A stretch of 64,000 bases of DNA from JAXGZG01 sp040771825 (GCA_040771825.1 JAXGZG010000002.1:248001-312000), one strand, 5' to 3'; positions 43,001-52,375 are shown, counted from the first letter of the stretch. Program-made: numbers and translations. Notes: generated by a model from the letters alone, not told the origin.

Positions 43001-44668
43001 CTAGCCAAACTGAATCTTGCTGGGGAAGCCCGTGAGGAACCGATTCTTGTCGGCATCGCTCAGTTTGAGGAATGCCTCGAAGTTCTCTAGGCTCGTGTTA
43101 AGGACGGAGAACAGGTACTCGGTGAAAGTCTTCTTGTCGAACCCGTACTTCTTCTCGAGATCCTCCAACTTCTTCATGCCGTAGTAGTAGCACGTGAAAT
43201 ACCCCACTCTGTTCTGGGACTCCTGGGATTTCACCTGTCCAAGGGCAGTTATCCTGTCGAAGCCCAACTCGTCCATGTAAAGTTTGATAGCGTCTTCTTC
43301 AGGCCTGTGGAAGTAATGCAGCCAGAGGTCAGCCATGATCCTGAGCGATGTGTGATGGCGTCGGAACGCCACAGCCAACGGGTAGAAGGGATCTTCTGGG
43401 TAGATGTACTCCATGAGTCTCTCGGTCCGGTGGCACATGCCCTCGTGAAGCGGCACTCTCTTGGCACCCCTCTTGAGGGTCTCGGGAATCGGGTCAAGAG
43501 TCCAGCGTACCCACTGTACATGGTGTCCCGGGTAGCATTCGTGTACGGCGTTTATCTTTATCCATCCGTCAGAGATGTTCTTGTAGTTGGTGTCGTTGAG
43601 AAAGACTTCCCCTACCAGCGGGCGCCTTCGCGGGCATCCTAGACCATAGCCACCCCAGGGGTACGTCAGCCTATGCTCTTCCGCCACAGGAACCACTATG
43701 CAGCTTTCCTCAGGCAGGCGCACCCACTCCCGAGCCGCTTTCTGAGATCTCTGGAGGTAACCCCTTAGGCGCTCGCACATCTCATCCGGTGAATCCGCAG
43801 GCCCTGCGCAGGTGTTCATGACGTTTACTGCGTCCAGAGGCGTCTTTATTGGGCCCATACCGGGTGGGCAGACCCTCGCTGCTGCCTCAATCATCTCGGT
43901 TCTTGTTTTCTGGACTTCTTCCTGATACCAGCTAAGGAGCTCGTCTAAGCTTACGCCCAGTTCCTTGTCGAGGATCGTCCGGTACCTGTCAGGATCCGTG
44001 TCTAGCACGGCCTTCTCTGGAGGCAGAGACTCCCGGGGCCTTTCCTCAACGAGGCGTCCGACCTCTTCCGACCAATCGCTGGCCTTGGCTCGAAGCATGT
44101 CGTAGCATCTTGCCATGGCGTCGAGATCGTCCTGGCTCAGGCCTTGATATTGTTGGGGAATTGTGGATCGGGCGAGCCCTGTGACTCTTGTGAGCATGTC
44201 GCAGGCACCTTTGACATCCTTGAGTTTGCTTGTGGGGGTGCCCGGGAAGAGTGTCTTAACCCCGGACCAAAGCTCGTCTATCCTAGACAGACGGTTGATC
44301 ACGACCTTGGCTCTTTCCCCAGGCTCCCTGGAGTCTTTGCCGCCCATGTAGTTCAGTAGATACGAGAGCGAACTCACGAACCCCGACGGGTGCTCAAAGG
44401 AACTCTGCAAAGCCGATCCCTGACCTTCCAGGAAGTCGGTTATGTGACTTTTGAGAATGGCAAAGACTGGGTCCGGAGCTGGGAGAACTCTCACTTCATC
44501 AAGGAGGCCCTGTAACGCGCGCTCCTCTTCTTCTTTCGCTTCCGGTGTTGGCACAAACAAGCTCATTTCGTATTCCCGTGAGTTGTGCAGCCTGTCAGTT
44601 TGTCTGGCGCACTTGGCGTCAAACTCGCGGTAGACCTGGGTCAACTGCGCTGTGCGGGACTTGGGCAT
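43001..44668 (-). CDS. DUF885 family protein (probable metallopeptidase)
   Basis: A 555-residue protein of the DUF885 family, mostly helical with zinc-peptidase-like motifs: NAVHECYPGHHVQWV (about 380; HExxPGHH) and the later VPLHEGMCHRTERLMEY (about 412). The C-terminal QVKSQESQNRVGYFTCYYYG is also family-typical. There is no signal peptide, so it is probably cytoplasmic. The activity is unproven, but the HE..PGHH pattern resembles carboxypeptidase-like metal sites. It lies in a run of peptidase and amidohydrolase genes. Confidence 0.85.
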   Translation of the reverse strand: MPKSRTAQLTQVYREFDAKCARQTDRLHNSREYEMSLFVPTPEAKEEEERALQGLLDEVRVLPAPDPVFAILKSHITDFLEGQGSALQSSFEHPSGFVSSLSYLLNYMGGKDSREPGERAKVVINRLSRIDELWSGVKTLFPGTPTSKLKDVKGACDMLTRVTGLARSTIPQQYQGLSQDDLDAMARCYDMLRAKASDWSEEVGRLVEERPRESLPPEKAVLDTDPDRYRTILDKELGVSLDELLSWYQEEVQKTRTEMIEAAARVCPPGMGPIKTPLDAVNVMNTCAGPADSPDEMCERLRGYLQRSQKAAREWVRLPEESCIVVPVAEEHRLTYPWGGYGLGCPRRRPLVGEVFLNDTNYKNISDGWIKINAVHECYPGHHVQWVRWTLDPIPETLKRGAKRVPLHEGMCHRTERLMEYIYPEDPFYPLAVAFRRHHTSLRIMADLWLHYFHRPEEDAIKLYMDELGFDRITALGQVKSQESQNRVGYFTCYYYGMKKLEDLEKKYGFDKKTFTEYLFSVLNTSLENFEAFLKLSDADKNRFLTGFPSKIQFG

Positions 44669-44855
44669 TGGGTCACCGCCTCCTAAAAGTATTGTGTTCG
44701 GATACCCGTATGCATGGCTCTAAGCTGTAGGGTTGCCAGACATCCACTAGCATTATTTCGACGTCCATAGCTATAGTCCTGCAGGCCTATGGCATGAAAA
44801 GCAGGGAAAAGCCGTGGCCGACACGAACAATTACCTAATCCGAGGAGGTGTTTTC

Positions 44856-46091
44856 ATGGGAAAAGTGTATCGTTGCGGAACTCTCATAGACGGCAATGGC
44901 GGCGCTCCTCTACAGAACGCGTCGATATGGGTGGAGGCTGGCCGGATCAAGGAAGTCATTAAACCGGGAGAGGGCACCCCTGATGGGGTCAAAGTGGTGG
45001 ATCTGTCAGGGTATACGGTCATCCCCGGCCTTACAGACATGCACGTTCACATTGACTATTGGTACAGCCATGTGAACCGCGCTGAGTATGAGGATGAGTG
45101 TGGCGATGCCATGGCCGCATGTTTGGCGGCCAGAAATATCCGTTCGACTCTGGAAAAAGGCGTCACTACGTTGCGCGACGTCGCCAGCGGAATTGCTCTC
45201 AAGATGCGTAGGGCTGTTGAGTTAGGCTACGTTCCCGGTTCGAGGATTTTTTCTTCAGGTAAGGGCATTTGCATGACCGGAGGTCATGGGGCGGATGGGT
45301 ACAAGATGTGTCGGGAGGCTGACGGGGTCGATGATGTAAGGAAGGCTGTGCGAGAGCAGATCAAGGCCGGAGCCGACCTCATCAAGATTCTTACCAGCCA
45401 CAGAACAGAGACGCCTGAGTACACTCAGGAGGAGCTGGATGCGGGCGTTGATGAAGCTCATCGAAGAGGATACCGCGTTGCTTGTCACGCCGCTATTATG
45501 CCCGCCGCCAAAATGGCGGTTCTTGCGGGAGTCGATACCATCGAACATGGAACTCATCTCACCGATGAGGTACGCGCCATGATGGCCGAGCGTGGAACTT
45601 ATCTGATTCCCACCATGATCGCGTATCACACTACTGCCGGAGCAGCCAGAAGGGCAAAGGAAGACCCCGAAGGCTCAGGCGACTTCAGACGCGGTTTCCT
45701 GGCCAAGTACGCCGATTGGTGGATTCACACCGACGAGATTCTTGAGAGTCAATTCCAGAAGGCTGCAGCTGCAGGTATCAAGATGGCGGTCGGCACTGAC
45801 CTAGTTATTCCCGACGTCGAGTTTGCGCCGTACAACGAAGAAATCGAGCTTTTTGTCAAGTTTGGTTACGGCGAAATGAACACTATCTGCGCAGCCACCA
45901 GAGTTGCCGCCGAGGCTTTGGGTAAGGCTGACGAACTTGGCACTGTTGAAAAAGGCAAAATCGCCGACTTCGTGGCAATCGATGGGGATCCTCTGAAGGA
46001 TATTCGCAACCTCCGCAACGTGAAGATGGTCGTGAAGGACGGCAGAGTTGAAGTGCCCGCTCCGGTGCCTTATTTCACCAACTGGGGCTAG
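44856..46091 (+). CDS. Metal-dependent amidohydrolase (imidazolonepropionase/prolidase-like)
   Basis: A 411-residue amidohydrolase. GLTDMHVHIDYW (about 62-73) gives HxH, IKILTSHR carries the lysine that would be carboxylated, CHAAIMPAAKMAVLAGVDTI and EHGTHL give two His, and GTDLVIPDVEFAPY the final Asp. Residues 375-395 close the small beta-sandwich (TVEKGKIADFVAIDGDPL). Such enzymes include Xaa-Arg/Lys dipeptidases and imidazolonepropionase-like proteins; a dipeptidase role is plausible from the neighbours. ATG at 44856 has GAGGAGGTG upstream. Confidence 0.85.
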   Translation: MGKVYRCGTLIDGNGGAPLQNASIWVEAGRIKEVIKPGEGTPDGVKVVDLSGYTVIPGLTDMHVHIDYWYSHVNRAEYEDECGDAMAACLAARNIRSTLEKGVTTLRDVASGIALKMRRAVELGYVPGSRIFSSGKGICMTGGHGADGYKMCREADGVDDVRKAVREQIKAGADLIKILTSHRTETPEYTQEELDAGVDEAHRRGYRVACHAAIMPAAKMAVLAGVDTIEHGTHLTDEVRAMMAERGTYLIPTMIAYHTTAGAARRAKEDPEGSGDFRRGFLAKYADWWIHTDEILESQFQKAAAAGIKMAVGTDLVIPDVEFAPYNEEIELFVKFGYGEMNTICAATRVAAEALGKADELGTVEKGKIADFVAIDGDPLKDIRNLRNVKMVVKDGRVEVPAPVPYFTNWG

Positions 46092-46124
46092 GGACTGCAA
46101 CAGGCACACAACTGTTTGGTATGA

Positions 46125-46166
46125 GACTAAGGACCCGGTTGCCTGGTTGGCACCGGGTCCTTAGTC
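46125..46166. terminator. Long bidirectional hairpin
   Basis: GACTAAGGACCCGGT and ACCGGGTCCTTAGTC form a perfect 15-bp stem with a 12-base loop between convergent genes. No T-run follows on the plus strand. Confidence 0.75.
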
Positions 46167-46187
46167 ACGAGCAGAAAATTGGATTTT

Positions 46188-47624
46188 CTACTTACCCGCC
46201 AGCTGGTGAAAAGCGGGCTTGTGCTCAGGCGGCATCGCGCACTTGTACGGTTTTCCGCCTGTTGAGATCTTGAACTCCTCTTTGGCTTTGGTGATGATAT
46301 CTGGGTTAGTCAGGATCCCAAGCCCTGCCTCGGCTAGGACCTTGGCAGCCGTTAAGGTTCCCGCGTGGCCCACGCCCGTTCCGGCTTGTGCGGTGAACTG
46401 CCACGAATGTCCAGGGGTTGCCAACGCGATACAGGCCGTTCTGAATTGCGCGGTTGGGCAGCACCAGCTAACGTCCGCCACGTCGGTGGAACCGCCGGGC
46501 TCGGGAGAGATCGAGGGCCTAGGCATCACTTCGTCGTTGAGTGTCTTTGACTTGAGAACTGCCTTGACGTTTTCAGGCAGGAGTTCCTTCATGAAGAAGG
46601 TATCTTTCTGTTCTGGCGTGATGGTCTTGGAGATTCCTCCGGCAAATTCGTAATCTTCGGTGGTAAACGCAGGAGGTCCGACGCGCTTCAGGGCTCCTTC
46701 CAGGACATCCTCAAGAACCCGGTTTGGGATGAGGTTGTAGATGGCGTCCAGAAGCTCGACCTCGCACTTGGTCTCGGTCATTTGCGCCGCTCCGTAAGCG
46801 CAGTTCAGAACCCGCTGGTACAGGACGTCACATTCGTCCCTTTGAGGGGCCCGTACGTAGAACCAGGCAGTGGCAGTGGCCGGCACTACGTTGGGTTGGC
46901 TTCCGCCGCTAGTTATCACGTAGTGAACCCTGGCCTTGGATGACATATGCTCTCTGAGAAATTCGACCCCCATTCCCGTAAGCATGATGGCGTCCAGCGC
47001 GCTACGCCCGTTGTACGGATCTCCCGATGCGTGAGCCGCTACCCCGTGGAAAGTGATGTTCATGGAACTAACGGCTAGAGAGGACCCGCCACTAACTTGG
47101 TTCAGGTGACCCGGATGCCAGGTAAGACACACATCGCAATCGTTGAAGAGCCCATCCCTGGCCATAAACGCCTTGCCGCCAAAGTTCTCCTCAGCAGGGC
47201 AGCCGAAGTACTTAATGGTTCCCTTGATGCCGTTTTGGGCCATTTCCTGCTTGAGGCCGATTACTGCTCCAAAGGCGCCTGCTCCCAGGAGATTGTGTCC
47301 GCAGCCGTGACCGGCCCCTCCCGGGACGAGCTCTTCCTTCAAAGGAGTCTTCTTCTGGGATACGCCTGGCAGGGCATCGTATTCGCCCAGGAAGCCTATA
47401 ACCGGGCTTCCGGAACCCCACGTGGCCACGAGGGCCGAGGGCATTCCTGCCACACCCAAGTCCACCTTGAACCCCTCATTACTCAAGGCTTCGGCAAGGC
47501 ACTCGGCGGATTTCTCCTCGTGGAGCCCAACTTCTGCCAGAGTCCAGATTTCGTCAGAGACCCGGGTGATGATGTCTTTCTTGGCGTCAATGTACTTGAT
47601 CGCTGTAGATGCTTTAGGTTTCAA
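46188..47624 (-). CDS. M20 family amidohydrolase, AbgB-like
   Basis: An M20D zinc amidohydrolase, 478 residues, most like the p-aminobenzoyl-glutamate hydrolase subunit AbgB. Seen are IGFLGEYDALPG (about 85-96), GHGCGHNLLGAGAFGAVIGL (metal Cys/His, about 113-132), CPAEENFGGKAFM (Glu), TWHPGHLN (His), and the dimerisation domain (AAHASGDPYNGRSALDA). Substrates are N-acyl or peptide-linked amino acids. TTG at 47624 has GGGAGG 7 bases upstream, better than the GTG at 47654. It lies 42 bases downstream of membrane cassette copy 1, so the two could be co-transcribed. Confidence 0.88.
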   Translation of the reverse strand: MKPKASTAIKYIDAKKDIITRVSDEIWTLAEVGLHEEKSAECLAEALSNEGFKVDLGVAGMPSALVATWGSGSPVIGFLGEYDALPGVSQKKTPLKEELVPGGAGHGCGHNLLGAGAFGAVIGLKQEMAQNGIKGTIKYFGCPAEENFGGKAFMARDGLFNDCDVCLTWHPGHLNQVSGGSSLAVSSMNITFHGVAAHASGDPYNGRSALDAIMLTGMGVEFLREHMSSKARVHYVITSGGSQPNVVPATATAWFYVRAPQRDECDVLYQRVLNCAYGAAQMTETKCEVELLDAIYNLIPNRVLEDVLEGALKRVGPPAFTTEDYEFAGGISKTITPEQKDTFFMKELLPENVKAVLKSKTLNDEVMPRPSISPEPGGSTDVADVSWCCPTAQFRTACIALATPGHSWQFTAQAGTGVGHAGTLTAAKVLAEAGLGILTNPDIITKAKEEFKISTGGKPYKCAMPPEHKPAFHQLAGK

Positions 47625-47666
47625 CCGATTTTCCTCCCTTTGATGCACATCCACTCTCTGTTTCTT

Positions 47667-48308
47667 CTATTCCAAAGGCGGGATCAGATGAATCCAGTCG
47701 CCGAACAGAAGCCTTAACCTTGGTATGAAGAGACCGAGCCTAGCCATTATGGTCGTCCCGAATACCGCCCCAAAGGAAATCATGAGCACAAACCTTCCCG
47801 CAAGGCTGCTTTTCTGAATAAGGTTCGTCAGAAGGGGGTTACGCGCCTCCCCGTTCTCATGTGCCGTTCCCACAATGAAGAAGAACGTAGTGATAGCAGC
47901 GATGTTGCATATCATGGCTATCACCGAGTTGAGGTCATTCAAAGGCACGATGGCCCCCCTGATTTGGGAGATGATGCCTGCGTCGATGACGCCGGTTATT
48001 GTTACCGCCGATGCTACACCCACGAAATAAGCAAGAGAATATCTAGAGAGCCAGCTTATCTTGGGCGAAAAACGGGTGAACAAGAGTATGCCCAGTATCA
48101 AGGGCAATAGTACAAGGTAGTTGCCTTCTTGCACCTCCTTGAACCCGAGATCTCGCACGTTGGTCCAGCCCATAACCGCCAAGTGAGCCAAAGAAAGTCC
48201 AAGATAGAGGTGTTCGCAGGCCCGGAAAAAAGGGTTCTCTTTGTAAAGATAACTGTAGATCCCTATTGACATCAACGCAGCCAACCAGATCTTAGGATCA
48301 TTGGACAT
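47667..48308 (-). CDS. Membrane cassette copy 1, protein D
   Basis: Last gene of the four-gene cassette; 213 residues with about six membrane segments. Shared with the D proteins of the other two copies are YSYLYKEN near the start, an EHLYLG.S..H segment, LLPLILGILLFTRFSPKISW, GVASAVTITGVIDAGIISQI and a C-terminal SFGAVFGTTIMARLGLFIPR. It overlaps the end of protein C by 11 bases, so translation is coupled. No known family is recognised. It is probably an integral part of a membrane complex with A, B and C. Confidence 0.75.
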   Translation of the reverse strand: MSNDPKIWLAALMSIGIYSYLYKENPFFRACEHLYLGLSLAHLAVMGWTNVRDLGFKEVQEGNYLVLLPLILGILLFTRFSPKISWLSRYSLAYFVGVASAVTITGVIDAGIISQIRGAIVPLNDLNSVIAMICNIAAITTFFFIVGTAHENGEARNPLLTNLIQKSSLAGRFVLMISFGAVFGTTIMARLGLFIPRLRLLFGDWIHLIPPLE

Positions 48309-49137
48309 GGGCTTGCACCTCCTGACCGTTTCCGGTACCTACTCTCCTTTTGTCTCTCCAGAACATGATGTTTCCGGCTACCATGAGAATCAGAAGGAAA
48401 CCGTGCCCTAGCGATTGAGCGTCCATGGACTGTGTGGCCAAGCCGGGTTTTCCGATTTTGGTCTCATAGTAAGCGGCGCCTTTTGCACCGGAAATAAGGC
48501 CTGCCAGCTGACCGTTTTGGAAGTAAACTATGGCCTCGCAAGCAGACAGGGCTATGACTCCTCCCAAACAAGCGACCCGGTGCTTGGCCCAGATGTGCCT
48601 TGCCAGCCACAAGTGGTTGTCGCCGGCACTGTACGTGGAAACCAAGGCTATGTCTTGGATGCTTCGGACATCTTTCCACATAGGTAGGCCCGATAGGGAG
48701 GTTCCATATTGATCGTTTTCATACGCTTTGGTTATGTCGTCGGCCATAGCAACCATGGCTGTCTCCCCGCCGGCGCGATATGGCAGGACGACGAAATCGG
48801 TGCCGTACAGGTAGCCATCCTCTTTTTCCGCAATGTCCCTTATCTTCTCGGCATACATGATTCCATCAGGAGTGAAAGTGGTGGTGATGACCCGATGGCC
48901 TTTGGACATGTGGTGCCTAGCTACGGCTAGAGCCATCGGCCACAGTTCCCCTTCAGAACTGGGAGCTATGGAGAGATCCATGATGATTATGGCGCCCTGC
49001 GGGATGCTGTCCACTGTTTTGTGTGCGGCTTCTCCCTCGGGGCTTGGACCTAGGGGGAGCCCCAAGGGCTTCACCAGGGGCAAAAGCACTATGGCCACCA
49101 GAAGAAGCCAGATGATGAGAGTCTCTCTAATCTGCAT
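48298..49137 (-). CDS. Membrane cassette copy 1, protein C
   Basis: 279 residues: a membrane segment near the start (about 6-23), a PLGLPLG motif, a soluble alpha/beta domain (about 38-235) and a closing membrane segment (about 252-268). Blocks shared with the other copies are DSIPQGAIIIMDLS, WPMALAVARHHMSKGHRVIT, YGTDFVVLPYRAGGE, LISGAKGAAYYE and MDAQSLGHGFLLIL. The alternating hydrophobic strands suggest a Rossmann-like ligand or interaction domain on one face of the membrane. I cannot assign a family. It directly abuts B. Confidence 0.75.
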   Translation of the reverse strand: MQIRETLIIWLLLVAIVLLPLVKPLGLPLGPSPEGEAAHKTVDSIPQGAIIIMDLSIAPSSEGELWPMALAVARHHMSKGHRVITTTFTPDGIMYAEKIRDIAEKEDGYLYGTDFVVLPYRAGGETAMVAMADDITKAYENDQYGTSLSGLPMWKDVRSIQDIALVSTYSAGDNHLWLARHIWAKHRVACLGGVIALSACEAIVYFQNGQLAGLISGAKGAAYYETKIGKPGLATQSMDAQSLGHGFLLILMVAGNIMFWRDKRRVGTGNGQEVQAHVQ

Positions 49138-49770
49138 TTAGTCATTCCCCCCAGGCATATAGGTTCGCTCAAGTCCCAATATCACCCGGATGCTCATCAT
49201 GACCATTCCCAAGGAACCGCCTATCGTGATCGCCCGTATGGCCGCGGCGTTGGGGTTTGCCACTATCCAGTCGGATATCTTGGGAATTGCGGGAGAAATG
49301 GCTGCTCCCAGCCCAACCTGGCCAAGAAGAACGATTACCCCGACTGCCAACATGACCCCGGCTTGCCAGTTGCGAATCCGGAACGCCCTCCAACAAGCGC
49401 TAGTCATGTAGAACAGGGTGAAAGAGTACATGGTGCTGGCGGCAGGCTGATACGTGTTCCGCCAGATGTAAGTGTACTGGGCCGAAGTAGGAGACTTGGT
49501 GACTCCCAGGACGAAGTAAGCGAAGAACGACACTATGAAGATCAGGCTGTATGGCCAGTTGCTCTTCTTCTGGGCGACTTTCTTCCCGTGGAGACTAAGC
49601 ATGTTCACGCCGCCTAAAGCTAGGGCAAAGGCGGCGATGACTATTCGCCACCGCACTATCTGAGAAGCGAGGTCAGACACAGACTTCTGGTTGACAAAGT
49701 AACCGGCTAGAACTATGGCTCCGCACAAAAACGCCACTAAGATGGGACCTTCCCGTTTCATCTCGATCAT
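49138..49770 (-). CDS. Membrane cassette copy 1, protein B
   Basis: 210 residues, about six membrane segments. Conserved with the other B proteins: WRIVIAAFALALGGVNMLSL (second segment), AFRIRNWQAGVML, IVLLGQVGLGAAI, a PNAAAIRAITIGGSLGM segment and the ending GLERTYMPGG. The RIRNW motif and the loop before the last helix are the most constant parts. Polytopic and without soluble domains, it is a candidate channel-forming subunit. It starts 1 base after the A stop. Confidence 0.75.
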   Translation of the reverse strand: MIEMKREGPILVAFLCGAIVLAGYFVNQKSVSDLASQIVRWRIVIAAFALALGGVNMLSLHGKKVAQKKSNWPYSLIFIVSFFAYFVLGVTKSPTSAQYTYIWRNTYQPAASTMYSFTLFYMTSACWRAFRIRNWQAGVMLAVGVIVLLGQVGLGAAISPAIPKISDWIVANPNAAAIRAITIGGSLGMVMMSIRVILGLERTYMPGGND

Positions 49771-49771
49771 C

Positions 49772-50527
49772 TCACTTCGTCAGAAGATTGGTCACGGCGT
49801 TGCTGCCAAAGGTGGCCATGACGCACCCCACAAGGATGAGAACTACCGAGAGCACCTTGCCCGCTTCCTGAGCAGTCAGGGCCCCCACTTCGCTAGGTTC
49901 TCGCGACAAGTAAGTGCCCGCTGCGAAGATCTCTTCCCCGATCAGGGTGTAATCGCAACTGGCAACGAAAAACGGCAATTGATGATAGTTAGCGGTTCCG
50001 CCTATTTGAAGGGCTCCGGCCAAGCTTGCGGCTTCGGCAAACAGCATGGACTCGTAGTAGTAGTTGCCGAACAACATGGCGCCCGCCACTTTCTCTCGCT
50101 GGTATAGTCCCAGAACGCCGGCTTTTGAGGCATCGCCCGGCATGTACATGACGTTTGCCGGATTGTATGATTGTGCGCTTCCCTTCATGGTATAGGAGTT
50201 GCGCACGATCTCTTGGCACATGGGCTCCATTTCTGGAAGCGGTACCACCACCAGCATCTTGGCATCGTACCTAGCCACCTCGCCGGATACGTGGCTTAAT
50301 ATGCGCATGCTGGCAAAACCTTGAGCCTCCAGCTCTGTTCCTCCCATGACGAAGGCTAGCGGCCTACCCATCTCTGTAACTCGGCCCACCATTTCGTCTA
50401 TGGCGTCCAGCCCTGGGATCCTGCGGATACGCATCTCCTTGGTCTTGCCAAACACGTGTCTTGCGTAAAACATCACGACAGTCAACATCGCTAGCAATAC
50501 TAGCGAACCTACTCTACCTTGGACCAT
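49772..50527 (-). CDS. Membrane cassette copy 1, protein A (DUF6754-like)
   Basis: 251 residues with membrane segments at both ends (about 6-24 and 226-245) around an alpha/beta domain. It shares with the other A copies PGLDAIDEMVGRVTEMGRPL (about 38-57), YNPANVMYMPGD, and the strongly conserved GTANYHQLPFFVASCDYTLI followed by GEEIFAAGTYLS. This resembles, from memory, the uncharacterised DUF6754 group. ATG at 50527 has GGGAGGTG upstream; the frame extends further but without support. First gene of the cassette, with a promoter at 50568-50596. Confidence 0.8.
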   Translation of the reverse strand: MVQGRVGSLVLLAMLTVVMFYARHVFGKTKEMRIRRIPGLDAIDEMVGRVTEMGRPLAFVMGGTELEAQGFASMRILSHVSGEVARYDAKMLVVVPLPEMEPMCQEIVRNSYTMKGSAQSYNPANVMYMPGDASKAGVLGLYQREKVAGAMLFGNYYYESMLFAEAASLAGALQIGGTANYHQLPFFVASCDYTLIGEEIFAAGTYLSREPSEVGALTAQEAGKVLSVVLILVGCVMATFGSNAVTNLLTK

Positions 50528-50567
50528 CTTTACACCTCCCGGCAAAGATGCACTATAACTATACATC

Positions 50568-50596
50568 AGTATGCATAAACATACCGCTCCATGCAA
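50568..50596 (-). promoter_or_regulatory. Candidate promoter of cassette copy 1
   Basis: On the minus strand TTGCAT (50596-50591), a 17-base spacer and CATACT (50573-50568). The -10 region overlaps a small inverted repeat GTATG-CATAAA-CATAC (50569-50584), a possible operator. Confidence 0.45.
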
Positions 50597-50715
50597 GTCC
50601 TTTTTGCTTTCACATACTGTTTGCTCCAAGGATCAGAGAGGAATTGGTCTTTGGTGCAGCGAACGTCATGGAATGAGGTGCGGAATAGGCATTCTGCGGC
50701 AGGAGGCGCGCAAAG

Positions 50716-52305
50716 ATGAAGCGGACTCTTATGTTTGCTGTATTCCTTCTAGTATTGGTTTCGCTGGCCGCAGGGGACCTTCTGTTGCTGATCAATCTAC
50801 AAGAATCTCTAAGTGAATACCAGCCTGATGGCGTCGCACTTACAGGTACGACCAGTGCAAGGCCAGTTTCCGGTGAGAGCCCTGCCGATGCAGTAGTCCT
50901 TGTGATTGTAGATGGGCTTCGCCACGACATCTCCAAAGGGCTGCAGTTCCTAAACCACATGCGCTACGACGGCGCCTATGGCACATCGAAAGCGGGGCAA
51001 CCCTCGTACTCCAAACCGGGATATGCGGTAATTTCTTCAGGAGCGTATCAAGATGACACTGGCATTGTGTTCAATGACGATTCCGGCCCTCTCGTCATAG
51101 ACACCATCTTCAGGTCTGCCAGCCGTTCAGGACTTACGGCTTCGCTAGCAGCCCATGACTGGTGGGTGGATCTAAACGGTGAAGACGCTTTCGCATCGGT
51201 GTATTCGTACCGTGACGAGGAGTGCCACGATCCCCAGATAGACGTGAAGGTTAGAGACGCCGCTTTGCTGGCTCTTGACGGGAATAACCCGAACCTTCTC
51301 CTGGTCCACTTTATGCTGACCGATACAGCCGGACATGAAGAGGGAGGACTTAGCAGCAAGTACTTAGAAGCGGCGAAGGCCATTGACGGATATATATGCG
51401 AGATAGCTACAGTCATGGATTTGACACGAGAGACACTGATTGTCACTGCAGATCATGGCCATCTTGGTAGGAATACCGGCGGGGGCGGCCACGGCGGCTG
51501 GGAGAGAGAGATCATCACTGTTCCTTTCCTGATGTTAGGGGCCGGAGTGAAACCAGGAAAAGTCTCATGTCCCATACTCCAGACCGATGTGGCCCCCACC
51601 GTTGCGGCTCTTCTTAACCTTCAGGTTCCATCGTCCGCCACCGGGTCCGTCATATGGGATAGCCTCGATGTGGAGAACGGGTACCGGGATTCTTTCGATT
51701 CGGATGATAAAGACAGGAAGGATGCGGCTTTGGCCCGCTCAGCAGCCAAGGCTGCTATAGTGCGGGAGGGCCGGCGCAACCGAGTGCTTTTGGTCTTGGG
51801 TGTCATGACACTGATTGTAGCAATCTTGGGCATCGTGCGTCCGAAGGTAGACCCTGTTCTGACGAGACTTGCCCTAATGGGAGCCTCGGTGTATCTTCTG
51901 GTTTACTGGCTGACCTACAGCGTGCTGCTGGGTAACGTGTTCTCGTTGTCCACATTCCCCGATGCCGAAATTCTGACCATATTGCGGATTGTGGGCCTTC
52001 CTGCAGTCGCGAGCTTAGCCGTAGCTTGCGCGGGTCTTATCTGGACGGTAGAATGGCGCGCAACCGGCTGCTCTGCCACATCCGTGGGCGCTATCGTCAC
52101 TGGGGTGGCAACGGCTCTCCTTGTGGTCATATCCGTGGGCTATGTTGCTAATGGGTTCGTAGTGACGTGGCCTTTGCCAGATTTCAGAGTCGGTTTCTTC
52201 CAACTCTCTGCTATGCTTCAGTTTGGAGTTGTGGGCCTTACGGCCTGGATTCCTTTGACGATGGCGGGGGTCTTGGCCCGAAGACGGGCGAAGCCGAAAG
52301 ACTGA
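50716..52305 (+). CDS. AlkP-superfamily phosphodiesterase-like membrane protein
   Basis: 529 residues: an N-terminal membrane segment (about 5-27), an extracytoplasmic alkaline-phosphatase-fold domain (about 55-345) and about five C-terminal membrane segments (from about 352). Metal-site stretches are VVLVIVDGLRHD (Asp), FMLTDTAGHE (Asp, His), VTADHGHLGRN (Asp, His) and GGHGGWERE (His). The fold includes nucleotide pyrophosphatases, phosphoglycerol and phosphoethanolamine transferases. Acting on a cell-envelope phosphodiester or lipid is plausible. It is divergent from cassette copy 1. Confidence 0.78.
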   Translation: MKRTLMFAVFLLVLVSLAAGDLLLLINLQESLSEYQPDGVALTGTTSARPVSGESPADAVVLVIVDGLRHDISKGLQFLNHMRYDGAYGTSKAGQPSYSKPGYAVISSGAYQDDTGIVFNDDSGPLVIDTIFRSASRSGLTASLAAHDWWVDLNGEDAFASVYSYRDEECHDPQIDVKVRDAALLALDGNNPNLLLVHFMLTDTAGHEEGGLSSKYLEAAKAIDGYICEIATVMDLTRETLIVTADHGHLGRNTGGGGHGGWEREIITVPFLMLGAGVKPGKVSCPILQTDVAPTVAALLNLQVPSSATGSVIWDSLDVENGYRDSFDSDDKDRKDAALARSAAKAAIVREGRRNRVLLVLGVMTLIVAILGIVRPKVDPVLTRLALMGASVYLLVYWLTYSVLLGNVFSLSTFPDAEILTILRIVGLPAVASLAVACAGLIWTVEWRATGCSATSVGAIVTGVATALLVVISVGYVANGFVVTWPLPDFRVGFFQLSAMLQFGVVGLTAWIPLTMAGVLARRRAKPKD

Positions 52306-52375
52306 AGCGCCGCACCACGGACTCTGACGGCTTTTTTCTAGGCGCCGTCTCTCTCCGAAGAAAGGAGTTTCTTCA

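Noticed and set aside
50528..50715. T-box upstream of cassette copy 1
   Set aside because: The gap is too short and lacks the T-box consensus; only a promoter-like element is visible.
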